From positions 186,001 to 250,000 of the forward strand of contig CAWGAF010000002.1 of assembly GCA_963820495.1 (NCBI GenBank): DNA of 64,000 nucleotides, written 5' to 3'. Below, piece by piece: positions 44,159-52,988 of this stretch (its first letter is position 1; each line of letters starts with the position of its first letter). Under the pieces are notes generated by a model that ran no database searches, was not told the DNA's origin, and was given only the letters and a program-made list of their open reading frames with translations. The DNA comes from JBBIPA01 sp963820495. Its GTDB lineage: Bacteria > Chloroflexota > Dehalococcoidia > GIF9 > UBA5629. The position numbers and the translations under genes are program-made.

Positions 44159-44809
44159 ATGGCAACAAATAGGGAAATATTTGATGAAATAGCTGAAAGC
44201 TGGTACCGGCTGAGGCATTGGTGCCGTTTTAGTACAGAGCTTAGCGAAGTAGCACAGAGATGGCAGGGTGGTAAGATACTTAATGTTGGTTGTGCTCATG
44301 GGCCGGATTTTTTACCCTTCAAAGGTGGTTTTGAGCTTTGGGGTGTTGATTTCTCTGCTGAAATGATAAAGTTGGCACGCAAATATGCTTCTAAGTTCAA
44401 ATTTGAAGTTGATTTGGCTATTGCCGATGCTATTTCATTACCTTTTTCTGATAGGTACTTTGACTGGGCAATTGCAGTAGCCACTTATCACCATATTCAG
44501 GGGGGTGATCAAAGACAAGCAGCTTTTGAGGAGTTAAGACGGGTTCTGAAACCAGGGGCTGAAGCTTTTATCACTGTCTGGAATCGTTGGCAGCCGCGCT
44601 TTTGGCTAAAGGGCAATGAGGTACAGGTAGCCTGGAAATCAAAGGGTAATACCATTTATCGCTATTACTATCTGTTTTCTTATCACGAGCTTAGTGAAAC
44701 ACTGTCCAAAGCTGGGTTTGAAGTCATAAATATGTTCCCAGAGAGGCGTTATAAGTTTCCTACGAAGCTCTTCTCCCGTAATATATGCGCTCTTGCGAAG
44801 GTGGTTTAA
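44159..44809 (+). CDS. Class I SAM methyltransferase, Trm9/ALKBH8-methyltransferase-like
   Basis: A 216-residue methyltransferase from ATG 44159; an upstream in-frame start at 44102 would lie inside elp3. Motif I is ILNVGCAHGPDFLPF, acidic-end motif WGVDFSAEMIKLA, motif IV DWAIAVATYHHI, then ELRRVLKPGAEAFITVW and a late YRYYYLFSYHELSETL. From memory, the N-terminal IFDEIAESW block, AVxHH segment, LxPGGxALIYxW and RYYHxFxEGEL ending are characteristic of Trm9 and the ALKBH8 methyltransferase domain, which methylate cm5U34 to mcm5U34 in tRNA. Position beside elp3 supports that role. A generic methyltransferase_11 remains the null option. Confidence 0.75.
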   Translation: MATNREIFDEIAESWYRLRHWCRFSTELSEVAQRWQGGKILNVGCAHGPDFLPFKGGFELWGVDFSAEMIKLARKYASKFKFEVDLAIADAISLPFSDRYFDWAIAVATYHHIQGGDQRQAAFEELRRVLKPGAEAFITVWNRWQPRFWLKGNEVQVAWKSKGNTIYRYYYLFSYHELSETLSKAGFEVINMFPERRYKFPTKLFSRNICALAKVV

Positions 44810-47800
44810 TTAAACCTTCGATTTGCTAGGACTCTGCTTAATTACTAGTTCTTCGGGATTTGTGGATAGGGCGACTGGGATGAATATTTTAACCAGTTGG
44901 GGGTCAAACTGAGTGCCAGAGCAGTGCTTTAGTTCCTGTATTGCTTCCTTGTAGGACATAGGATTGCGATACGGTCGCTTGGAGGTCATAGCGTCGAAGG
45001 CATCAGCTATGGCTAGGATCCGTCCCTCGAGGGAAATAGACTCACCCTTTAACCCATTTGGATAACCAGCGCCGTCCCAACGTTCGTGATGTTGCTGAAT
45101 TGCTTGTAGGCAGGGGGTTAAACTGGACACATGACCGACTATGGTTACTGATAATTGAGGATGAGTCTTGATTAGCTCGAACTCCGACTTACTAAGTTTA
45201 CCGGCTTTGTTCAACACTTCATCGTAAATACCGATCTTGCCTATATCATGAAGCAAAGCTGCATGACTGATAACGGCTACTTTTTCTGAAGGTAAGCCAA
45301 GGACCTCGGCCAGTGCGACAGCATATGCCCTCACTTTCTGGGAATGGCCGTAGGTGTAAATGTCTCTGGCTTCGATGGTTGACGCTAGGGCATAGATGAT
45401 ACTAAGGGTCTCTTTTTCGGCAGCGGGCATTGTTTCCAGTATCTCAGTGGATGCAGGCAGCATTTGAGATACTAGGCAGGTTCTGTTGCCACCTGTTTGT
45501 TTGGCATGGTACAGCGCTCTGTCAGCGGCGTAAACGAGATTATCTGTTGTGAGTCCATCACTGGGCCAGGAAGCTATCCCGATGCTGGTAGTAACTGTGA
45601 TTTCACTAGCTGCGGTTTCAGCAGCAACTGTGCTACGAATTCTCTCGGCTACACTATTGCTGTTTTCAGCAGATGTAGCAGGCATAATAATGGCAAACTC
45701 ATCTCCGCCATAGCGGAATGCCATATCTATAGACCTAACAGATTCCTGTAAAAGTTGCCCGATCTTTGTTAGCAGCTTATCGCCATCCAGATGCCCATAA
45801 GTATCATTGTATCTTTTAAATTCGTCGAGGTCGATAAGTGCAACAGTCAACATGCTGCCGTAGCGCGAATGGCGGTCGATTTCATGTTTAAGCATTTCAT
45901 CGAAGTGACGGCGATTGTATAAGCCGGTGAGTTCGTCAATACGAGCTCTCTGCTCGGCTCTGGCGTATAGCTGAGAATTAGCCACAGAAGTCGAAATCTG
46001 AGAGGCTAGACGCTCCAGCAGGTTAATCTGTCCTGGGCTATAGGCGTTTGGATAGCAGCTACCGATAATCAAACCACCGATAACTTCGTCCTTGCTGATC
46101 AATGGCAAATAAACGATTGAGCGGATACCCTGCTTCTGGTATTGTTTCCCAGTGTAGAACATACTGTCTTGTTCCAGGTTGGGCTCCAACAAGCTCTTTT
46201 TATGACGAATCATCCATTCTGTGGCTGTGCCTTTGAGGCTAATTTTCTGTCCTATCTCCCAAATTGAGCCGACCTGTGAGGACAGGGCGGAGATGCGCAA
46301 CTCGCTTCCTTCAACCAAAACAACAGCAGCAAAATAAACGCTGATAACTTCTCTCAGCCCAGCGATAAAAACCTCGTATACCTCTTGAATATTTAAGCTG
46401 GAGGTTATTACCAGTGCCAATCGGTTTAACAGGGACAGTTCTTGCTCTCGTTTTATCAACTCCTCCTGAAAATATTCTTTTTCTAGGCTTATGGCCACCT
46501 GGCTGGCAATGCTTTCTACTAAATTGGTGGCGCCGAGTGTGTATTTGCCACTGTGCTTGCGAGATAGAGCCAGGATACCAATTAAATTATTTCTGCTTGT
46601 TAAGGGGAATAGCAGCTCAATGTCCATACTTTTGATACCGTCTATCTCGTCTTTCCATAAGCCGTGAAATTCAGGGGATGTATCCAATGTTGCTCTTGTT
46701 AAGTATCTATTTTCGTGTCTAAGCCACTCTAATATTGGACTATTTTGCTTGATTATCATTTTTAAATCTTTTTGTAAGGGAGGCTCGGAGAATTCGACTA
46801 CGAAGTCACCACTGGCAGCATCCGCTAGCAGCATATGTGCTTGTTGTGTCCCCACGACTTTCACTAATGGTGGTAATAAGCCCTCGCTGAATTCTTTCAG
46901 GCTGCGAATACTTCGAATTTTGTTTCTGACAAAATCGGATATTTTCTGGCGATAGTCATAGCTTTCGCCGTATAACAGCACGTTTGTTTTGTGGTATAAA
47001 AAATCTCTAGCTTTTTCCCAGAAAATTGATACTGAAATTCCGGTCAGTGCTGCTGCTGAAATTGAAGAAATAAAACCAAATCCAAAATTTAATATAACCG
47101 CAATTATGGAAAGCCAAAACCCAAATATAAGTAAACATGTGATGAGCATTGCACTGTAGATTAAGCCATTGCGTACCAAAAAATTCGTATCTAATATTTT
47201 GAATTTCAAAGTTGCGTAGCTGAGGAGTGCTGCGTTTATTAGCTGCCCGATCTGAGCAGTAGGGAATATATTACCAATAGGAGTCGAATTAATGATGCTG
47301 AATATATACAGAAGTGCTACGGCGATAAGCAGATAGACAATTCTGTTGCGTTGTATGGGATCGGATGAAGCTCTATATTTTGCTATTAATAGATATATTA
47401 AATCAGCTGCTATGATGACTGGGATAAAAACAATGGGTATAACCCCCCAGCCTAAGGTTATTTCTAGTCTACTTTGGTCATACGAGAAACTTTGCGGAAT
47501 ATAATTGAGTACAGCACCGACTATTATTGTTGCAAGTGAAATATAGCCAAGAACTGTTCCCCATCCTGCTGTTTTGCTAACGAAGAACCTCACGAAATAA
47601 TAGAATTGAACAACCATCAATACAAGAAAGAATGCGACAACTTTGAAAAGAAAAATTTTATGTTCAGGGAAGTAATCGCTACGTAACAAAAAGCAGCTCA
47701 AGCTCCAGAGCATTCCAGCCAGAAGGAAAAATACAAAGAGTGTATGATGTTTACGCCAGGGGTGGCTTGAGGCGACAATAATGAGTAGAGGAATATATGC

Positions 47801-47851
47801 AATGGCAGCCCAAAACGGCAAAAGACTTTGAATATCGATATGCATAGTCAT
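44810..47851 (-). CDS. Membrane GAF-GAF-GGDEF-HD-GYP protein (cyclic-di-GMP turnover)
   Basis: A 1013-residue sensor. The first 280 residues form several membrane segments of the histidine-kinase N-terminal 7TM type. Two GAF domains follow (about 300-460 and 470-630). The diguanylate cyclase begins DELTGLYNRRHFDEM (about 637) and has an intact RYGGDEF at about 712 plus an inhibitory-site RSID five residues before GGDEF. The HD-GYP phosphodiesterase has LLHDIGKIGI (about 865) and HHERWDGAGYPNGLKG (about 918). Both catalytic sites look intact, so it can probably make and break c-di-GMP, switched by signals read by 7TM/GAF. Its stop abuts that of the methyltransferase, tail to tail. Confidence 0.92.
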   Translation of the reverse strand: MTMHIDIQSLLPFWAAIAYIPLLIIVASSHPWRKHHTLFVFFLLAGMLWSLSCFLLRSDYFPEHKIFLFKVVAFFLVLMVVQFYYFVRFFVSKTAGWGTVLGYISLATIIVGAVLNYIPQSFSYDQSRLEITLGWGVIPIVFIPVIIAADLIYLLIAKYRASSDPIQRNRIVYLLIAVALLYIFSIINSTPIGNIFPTAQIGQLINAALLSYATLKFKILDTNFLVRNGLIYSAMLITCLLIFGFWLSIIAVILNFGFGFISSISAAALTGISVSIFWEKARDFLYHKTNVLLYGESYDYRQKISDFVRNKIRSIRSLKEFSEGLLPPLVKVVGTQQAHMLLADAASGDFVVEFSEPPLQKDLKMIIKQNSPILEWLRHENRYLTRATLDTSPEFHGLWKDEIDGIKSMDIELLFPLTSRNNLIGILALSRKHSGKYTLGATNLVESIASQVAISLEKEYFQEELIKREQELSLLNRLALVITSSLNIQEVYEVFIAGLREVISVYFAAVVLVEGSELRISALSSQVGSIWEIGQKISLKGTATEWMIRHKKSLLEPNLEQDSMFYTGKQYQKQGIRSIVYLPLISKDEVIGGLIIGSCYPNAYSPGQINLLERLASQISTSVANSQLYARAEQRARIDELTGLYNRRHFDEMLKHEIDRHSRYGSMLTVALIDLDEFKRYNDTYGHLDGDKLLTKIGQLLQESVRSIDMAFRYGGDEFAIIMPATSAENSNSVAERIRSTVAAETAASEITVTTSIGIASWPSDGLTTDNLVYAADRALYHAKQTGGNRTCLVSQMLPASTEILETMPAAEKETLSIIYALASTIEARDIYTYGHSQKVRAYAVALAEVLGLPSEKVAVISHAALLHDIGKIGIYDEVLNKAGKLSKSEFELIKTHPQLSVTIVGHVSSLTPCLQAIQQHHERWDGAGYPNGLKGESISLEGRILAIADAFDAMTSKRPYRNPMSYKEAIQELKHCSGTQFDPQLVKIFIPVALSTNPEELVIKQSPSKSKV

Positions 47852-47930
47852 TTGTTACGTGGTCTCATTATTGAACGCTTCTATATTGTTGTCAATACCT
47901 ATTTAGGGTCATTTAGCTGGGTAAAATGGG

Positions 47931-47967
47931 CAAGATAAGCGCCTCTTAAAGTGAGACGCTTATCTTG
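47931..47967 (-). terminator. Hairpin after the GH3 gene pair
   Basis: Perfect 11-bp stem (CAAGATAAGCG 47931-47941 with CGCTTATCTTG 47957-47967) and a 15-nt loop, 26 bp beyond the stop of the GH3 gene. On minus it is followed by CCCATTTTACCC, a weak T-tract. Probably ends the GH3 transcript before the GGDEF gene. Confidence 0.5.
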
Positions 47968-47992
47968 TTGAGGCGAATATATACGAGGTTTT

Positions 47993-49663
47993 CTATCTTT
48001 TAATAATCGCAGCTCCCTCTTGGGGAATTGCTTCCTTGTAGCTGCTTGTTTCTAAAGGGATTCCCAGTTGCGTGAGGACATTATCTGAGGGGTTGATATG
48101 AGGTGGTCTAAGATGAACCAGAGAGGTACCTTCTGCTTGTCTGCGCAATTTATAGTCAGAAAATACTCCATTAGGTAATATGGTTACTTTTAATGGCTTG
48201 AAATCGATTAATTTTTCTAAGCTTTCGATTTCTTTGTATACATACAATCCATCTTCAATTTTTTTGATTTGCTGATATATTGCGGAAGCAAAATCTTCTT
48301 CACGGACTTTGGAATCATCTTTCAGTTCAGCATATAAGTGCAATATTGGCTTTTTATTGTCTATCTCTTTACGAGCAGTCCAGCCGATATAGGGAATACC
48401 TGTATTTTCTAATGCTTGCCAGATTATTCTCTCGGTTAGTCTTATGAAACCAAGGTCTATTAAATCATCGGCCCTTCTTTCAAACACCATTTGGGGCAGA
48501 TTTATACCCAGTTTTTCGTTCTTAAGGGCGGTGATTCTGACCATGTCACCTAGTCGATATCTTATAAGAGCGCCACCGTGGAAGTTGGTAATGACTAATT
48601 CATAGTTTTTGTTTGCTTCAACCTCATTAAGAAGTATTGTTTTTGGCCTGTAATGATGGTTGCGCTGCCATTTATAATGCTCTTCCTCAGGTATGAATTC
48701 GAGAAAATTTAGATTGGGAAAAAACACCATGCTTTGGTAATCCCATGTTTGTGTGGCTATAATCGTTGTTTCACTGTTTCCATAAACGTCTAAAGGGGCT
48801 CTTCCCCATAAGTCCTTGATTTTGTTTTTATAAATTAAGCTATCAGTTCCCATCGATGCTATTACTTTTAACGACCATAGGTCTTTAGGTAACATGGTTC
48901 TGCCAGCAAACTTGCTTCTCAAAAAACCTTTTGTAAATCGCAATAATACTTTAGGTTTGGAGAGTAGTCGAAATTTATTAGCGCCACCAGACCTCTGTCT
49001 TATCTTTTCTCCTATAGCTACCAGTACGCCGGCTAATCCGAAGAACCCATCCATCCCGTCTGACATTGCCATTTTAACGCCATTGTCCACTCTGTCTTCA
49101 AATTTTAGTTGTTCTGATTCATTGATTTCAGGCATAAATTGGAAACCAAGGTCTTCGTTTAATTTATGAGCAATGGCACCAGTTAAACACGGCGGTTGTG
49201 CGGCAGCATGTAATAATTTAAAACCCTTCTTGAATGTGATGTCATATCTACCATTACAGGAACCGAAGATGGCAACAGAACAAAAATTTAACCCGGCTTG
49301 ATCCCAGAATTTTTGGGAAACTGGGATCCATTTGCACGGATATTCACCTGATCTGCCAGATGTTTGAATCCATCTGACTGGTTTGGTTGGCAAAACAAAC
49401 TCGTTTTTTTCTAGGAGTTCAGGACAGTAGTCAGCATAAGTTGTTATAGGGACCTGTTGCCTGAACTCTTCGATTGTGGCTGGCATTGCCCCGCCCATAA
49501 TTTTCCTTCCCAGTCTACATCTATTTAATAATTGGATCTGCTCAAGGAGCAGTTGTTTTTGAATATTCATAAATTGATCCGTGTTTAGGTCTATAAACCC
49601 ACAGCAAAGATGCCATAATTCTTCATATTTCTTTTGTTCCAACAGTGTGATTAGCTTAGACAT
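47993..49663 (-). CDS. GH3-family (acyl-adenylating) protein, copy A
   Basis: A 556-residue protein of the GH3 auxin-responsive family in the ANL adenylating superfamily. The ATP-binding loop is WIQTSGRSGEYPCKWIP (the family usually shows TSGTSGxPK); also YGNSETTIIATQ and the NYELVITNFHGGALIRYRLG block, which corresponds to the ATP/acyl site. GH3 enzymes conjugate amino acids to carboxylic acids via acyl-AMP in plants; bacterial members are mostly uncharacterised. It is 23 bp downstream of a paralogue. A long linker before the C-terminus and SDNVLTQLGIPLE are shared by both. Substrate unknown. Confidence 0.85.
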   Translation of the reverse strand: MSKLITLLEQKKYEELWHLCCGFIDLNTDQFMNIQKQLLLEQIQLLNRCRLGRKIMGGAMPATIEEFRQQVPITTYADYCPELLEKNEFVLPTKPVRWIQTSGRSGEYPCKWIPVSQKFWDQAGLNFCSVAIFGSCNGRYDITFKKGFKLLHAAAQPPCLTGAIAHKLNEDLGFQFMPEINESEQLKFEDRVDNGVKMAMSDGMDGFFGLAGVLVAIGEKIRQRSGGANKFRLLSKPKVLLRFTKGFLRSKFAGRTMLPKDLWSLKVIASMGTDSLIYKNKIKDLWGRAPLDVYGNSETTIIATQTWDYQSMVFFPNLNFLEFIPEEEHYKWQRNHHYRPKTILLNEVEANKNYELVITNFHGGALIRYRLGDMVRITALKNEKLGINLPQMVFERRADDLIDLGFIRLTERIIWQALENTGIPYIGWTARKEIDNKKPILHLYAELKDDSKVREEDFASAIYQQIKKIEDGLYVYKEIESLEKLIDFKPLKVTILPNGVFSDYKLRRQAEGTSLVHLRPPHINPSDNVLTQLGIPLETSSYKEAIPQEGAAIIKR

Positions 49664-49686
49664 GGCTTATCTCCTTTTGCTGTAAA

Positions 49687-51363
49687 TCATTTTCTGGACA
49701 CGACCACAGAATCTGGTGATGTAGTTATGCTTGTGGTTTCTACTTGTGGCACTGACTCAGGTTTAACTCCCAGCATATGCAGTATTTTATCGCTTGGGTT
49801 AATATGGGGAGGTTTCAGGTTAGCAAGATCAGCCCCTTCAGTTTGACGTCGTAGCATATAATTTTGAAACGTATTTTCTGGAAGTAGCGTAGTTACAATG
49901 GGTCTATAATCTGCTAACCTCTCAAAGCTTGGTAAATCATAGTGGATAAACCCATCATTTAATTTTTTTATTTCCTCATAAATAGCTTTTGCTAATCCTT
50001 TTTCACTGGCGATATAGTTATCTTTGAGTTCAATGTAAAGATGGAGGGTTGGCTTTCCGTCCAGAACCTCTTTACGAGCGGTCCAATCTGCATAAGGGAT
50101 ATTTGTATTCTCAATTGCTTTCCAGATGACCTTTTCTGTTAGTCGTATAATCCCAAGGTCAATAAGATCATCGGCTCTTCTTTCAAATGCCATCTGTGGA
50201 ATATTAATACCTAACCTTTCGTTTTTTAAAGCTGTTATTTTGATCATATCGCCAGCTCGATACCTCGTCATGATACCGCCATGAAAATTGGTTATTACTA
50301 TCTCATAAATTTCGCCAGCTTTTACTTCGTCTAACAACACGGTTTTGGGTTGGTATGAGTCATCGGCTTTCGCTTTAAAATATTCAATTTCAGGAATAAA
50401 TTCCAGAAAGTCTAAGTGAGGTATAAAAGTCATACCTTCAAAATCCCACGTTTGCATAGCAACGATCAAACCTTCTGTGCCTGCGTATATATCCAGAGGA
50501 TTTACCCCCCACATCTCTTTGATTTTGTTCCTGAAGACATAACTATCTGTGCCACCACACGCTATACCTTTTATTGACCACACATCTTTAGGAAGCATGG
50601 GGCGACCAAGCAGTTTGCTTTTAATTAAGCCTTTGGTTAATCGAAGTAAGGCCCTTGGTCGTTTTATTAACGAAGAAAGTTTTGGATTGCTAGTACCGTT
50701 CTTGAATTTTTCTCCGATGCCAACCAGAACTGAAGTTAAGCCATAAATACCGTCAATACCTTCCTCTAATGCCATCCAGAAGCCCTTATCAAGCCTCTCA
50801 ATAAACGACATTTGCTCTGATTCACGCGGGGAAGGGAAGTATTTGAAGCCAAAGTCCTCCTCACATTTATAGGCGAGAACACCTACCGTATAGGGTGCGG
50901 GCGCTGTAGCATATAGGAATTTTTTGGGTCTAACCGATAGGTCGCCTTTTTTACGGCAAGTAGCAAAAATATAAGCTGCATACATTAATAGTGCCATATC
51001 TTCCCATGTCCGAGGGCTTATTGGCACCCATTTGAAAGGATATTCTCCCGATCTGCCTGATGTATGAGCCCATGCTGCTGGTTTCACTGGCAGACAGTCA
51101 TCTCTTTTCTCCAGGAGCTCAGGACAGTAATCAATGTATTTTGTGAGTGGCACCTGTTTTCTGAACTCTTCTACAGAAGATGGCATAGCGCCATGCATTA
51201 CTTTTCTGCCCAGTTCACATCGTTTCAGCAGTTCGATCTGCTCCAGCAGAAACTGTTTTTGAATTGCCATGAATTGCTCCAGACTCAGGTCGAGAAAGCC
51301 GCAGCAAGTCTGCCAGAGCTCTTCATATCTGCCCTGCTTTTGAAGCTCTCTGATTTTGGACAC
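49687..51363 (-). CDS. GH3-family (acyl-adenylating) protein, copy B
   Basis: A 558-residue paralogue of the next gene. I place the start at GTG 51363 because GGGAGG lies 7 nt upstream and the translation (MSKIRELQKQGRYEELWQTC) then aligns residue for residue with copy A; a TTG start at 51396 would add 11 residues. ATP loop AHTSGRSGEYPFKWVP and YEIVITNFHGGIMTRYRAGD are present. Its promoter region carries a TGTTCTAG element (51431) also found around the nearby winged-helix gene. With copy A it might form a heteromeric or two-substrate ligase pair. Confidence 0.85.
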   Translation of the reverse strand: MSKIRELQKQGRYEELWQTCCGFLDLSLEQFMAIQKQFLLEQIELLKRCELGRKVMHGAMPSSVEEFRKQVPLTKYIDYCPELLEKRDDCLPVKPAAWAHTSGRSGEYPFKWVPISPRTWEDMALLMYAAYIFATCRKKGDLSVRPKKFLYATAPAPYTVGVLAYKCEEDFGFKYFPSPRESEQMSFIERLDKGFWMALEEGIDGIYGLTSVLVGIGEKFKNGTSNPKLSSLIKRPRALLRLTKGLIKSKLLGRPMLPKDVWSIKGIACGGTDSYVFRNKIKEMWGVNPLDIYAGTEGLIVAMQTWDFEGMTFIPHLDFLEFIPEIEYFKAKADDSYQPKTVLLDEVKAGEIYEIVITNFHGGIMTRYRAGDMIKITALKNERLGINIPQMAFERRADDLIDLGIIRLTEKVIWKAIENTNIPYADWTARKEVLDGKPTLHLYIELKDNYIASEKGLAKAIYEEIKKLNDGFIHYDLPSFERLADYRPIVTTLLPENTFQNYMLRRQTEGADLANLKPPHINPSDKILHMLGVKPESVPQVETTSITTSPDSVVVSRK

Positions 51364-51430
51364 AGTGCACCTCCCAAACTTATCGGCTATAGACAATATG
51401 ACACGCTTTATGTAGCTTGGGAAGTGGTTC

Positions 51431-51450
51431 TGTTCTAGAATATAGTTCTA
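51431..51450 (-). promoter_or_regulatory. Putative operator upstream of the GH3 genes
   Basis: The 8-mer TGTTCTAG at 51431-51438 recurs in the inverted repeat around the winged-helix promoter at 52190-52268. It lies about 70 bp upstream of the GTG start and overlaps a possible minus-strand -10 (TATATT at 51438-51443). Binding by the regulator is inferred. Confidence 0.4.
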
Positions 51451-51505
51451 TTTATGTTTGGATGTGAGGTTAAGCGAGGAAATCTGCGAGGTAAATTGCG
51501 GATTT

Positions 51506-51832
51506 CTACTGGTGGTCAGTTTTGGTGTGGAGGCCCATGGTTTGCAGTTTCTGGCTCAGCTTTTCGAGCTCTCTTTCTGTGGAGTTTTTGCCTAATTCCA
51601 GCCCATAGTTCAAGAAGAACTCGAGGAAGCTGCGTAACAGGTCTCTTATTCCCTGCTCAAAATGTTGGAATTCCTCTTTGGTAATATGGTTATTTTGGAC
51701 TTCGGCAACGTTTGGTTTTAGCTGGCCGTCAATGAGTAGGTTGATGAAATCCGAGACGTTTATATCGCCGCGGTTATCATCAATCCTCTTTGCCACAGCA
51801 GCATCTACAATTAACATTCTTTTATCTGACAT
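51506..51832 (-). CDS. Small conserved-looking hypothetical protein (108 aa)
   Basis: Not recognised. MSDKRMLIVDAAVAKRIDDN is followed by a helical, amphipathic second half (ELEKLSQKLQTM). GAG-rich SD (GAGCGG) precedes the ATG at 51832. The first 40 residues (VSDFINLLIDGQL) resemble small ribbon-helix-helix or helical adaptor proteins, but there is no firm match. It lies between the winged-helix gene and the GH3 pair on the same strand and may be co-expressed with them. Confidence 0.65.
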   Translation of the reverse strand: MSDKRMLIVDAAVAKRIDDNRGDINVSDFINLLIDGQLKPNVAEVQNNHITKEEFQHFEQGIRDLLRSFLEFFLNYGLELGKNSTERELEKLSQKLQTMGLHTKTDHQ

Positions 51833-51893
51833 AGGCCGCTCTCCATTTGAATTTATTTTATTGCAACCATAATAGGCGATATAAAGCTTTGAA

Positions 51894-52169
51894 TTATAAA
51901 CCGGAGGTTTCCTCTAGCTCAAGCACTTCCAGCACTGTATCGATGCTTTTCAATAGGCTCGCTCCCTTTTCTGTAACATGGTAGGTCACTGAGGGATTAC
52001 CCAATTCTACTTTATCAATAAGACCATGATCTAAAAGAAAGCTCAGATATTTCTGTATTTGGGTATAGCTCATATTGGCACTGTACATTAATTTGGTCTT
52101 GCCAGCCCCATTCTCGCCTATCTTGAGCATATCATGTATTATCTGGATATTTGATCGCCTTCGGTTCAT
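51894..52169 (-). CDS. Winged helix-turn-helix regulator (archaeal ArnR1-like type)
   Basis: A 91-residue DNA-binding protein: NIQIIHDMLKIG, then GAGKTKLMYSANMSYTQIQK with KYLSFLLDHGLI as the recognition region, the wing VTYHVTEKGASLLK and a short C-terminal helix. This layout is typical of small archaeal winged-helix proteins (ArnR1-like/HTH_45) and is unusual in bacteria. It has its own consensus promoter flanked by inverted repeats, which suggests autoregulation, and the same half-site occurs upstream of the GH3 pair. Confidence 0.85.
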   Translation of the reverse strand: MNRRRSNIQIIHDMLKIGENGAGKTKLMYSANMSYTQIQKYLSFLLDHGLIDKVELGNPSVTYHVTEKGASLLKSIDTVLEVLELEETSGL

Positions 52170-52189
52170 GGCATTATTCTCTACCCACT

Positions 52190-52268
52190 CCCTAGAACAT
52201 TACAACTAGGACTAATGTACTATATTATCACTTAAAAGGCTTTTGTCAAGAGGAACATTGTTCTAGGG
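52190..52268 (-). promoter_or_regulatory. Consensus promoter of the winged-helix gene bracketed by inverted repeats
   Basis: On minus: TTGACA (52249-52244), a 16-bp spacer and TAATAT (52227-52222). CCCTAGAACA at 52190-52199 is exactly complementary to TGTTCTAGGG at 52259-52268, so one arm lies just upstream of -35 and the other about 15-25 nt after the start point. The distal arm also holds a perfect GAACATTGTTC palindrome (52253-52263). Two arms about 60 bp apart fit a repressor that loops or pairs over the promoter. Confidence 0.65.
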
Positions 52269-52301
52269 TGAGAGTTTTGGAGTGTAAAATAGATGGGTTG
52301 G

Positions 52302-52973
52302 CTATTTTCTGAAAAGGTTAAGGAATCTGTCTTGATACTCGTGAAATAAATTCCAGCGCTTCAATTCGGTTACCAGGATGGGTGCGTATGCTGGGTCTCG
52401 TCTTGTTTTTTCAAAAAGTGCCTCAATATAGTTACGGGCGTCTGCAGGTATGCCCTCTTTGTCAACACGCAGTAGTCCGCTTCTTTCCATTTCGGCGACA
52501 TTGGTCTGCACCGACTTATTGGTTAACTCATAAGTAAATTTAAGTAAGGATACATCCCACATTTCCTCGACGCCTTTGATAATGGCAGTTAAAGGGTCAC
52601 CGTGGCTATCTATCCGTTGGCCGATTTTATTCATTACTTCTTCCATGGGTTCAGAGACGATATTCATTTCCTTGGGCTCGTTTTTATAGGAATAGAAGAT
52701 GCCGGCTTCATGGGGATGTCTTTCTGCCATCATCTCAATGAACCTTTTGGCTTGGCCGCTGAACCCTTCCAGGTTAATGAGATAGGTGGGAGTAACGATC
52801 TTGGGTCTGGCAGCAATCACTCTTCCTTCTCTAATCACATTAGCGCTCTCCATTAGTTCTGTAACCAGAAAATAATATATGTTGGTGGTACCAAAAGTAG
52901 ACAGATTCTGCTTAGGTGGTCTTACCACCTCCGTATGCTCTATGGCATGCTGAATTTTTTCATCTATTTCCAT
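52302..52973 (-). CDS. Hypothetical protein (223 aa)
   Basis: Not recognised. Soluble protein with VVRPPKQNLSTFGTTNIYYFLV near the N-terminus, a region IVTPTYLINLEGFSGQAKRFIEMMAERH, a YSYKNEPKEMNIV segment and an acidic/aromatic C-terminus WNLFHEYQDRFLNLFRK. The proline-lined start and strand-helix alternation suggest a globular enzyme or adaptor. It is 15 bp upstream of nothing and follows the MBL gene by 15 bp on the same strand, so the two are probably one operon. Confidence 0.72.
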   Translation of the reverse strand: MEIDEKIQHAIEHTEVVRPPKQNLSTFGTTNIYYFLVTELMESANVIREGRVIAARPKIVTPTYLINLEGFSGQAKRFIEMMAERHPHEAGIFYSYKNEPKEMNIVSEPMEEVMNKIGQRIDSHGDPLTAIIKGVEEMWDVSLLKFTYELTNKSVQTNVAEMERSGLLRVDKEGIPADARNYIEALFEKTRRDPAYAPILVTELKRWNLFHEYQDRFLNLFRK

Positions 52974-52988
52974 GATGTTGCCTTCTTA

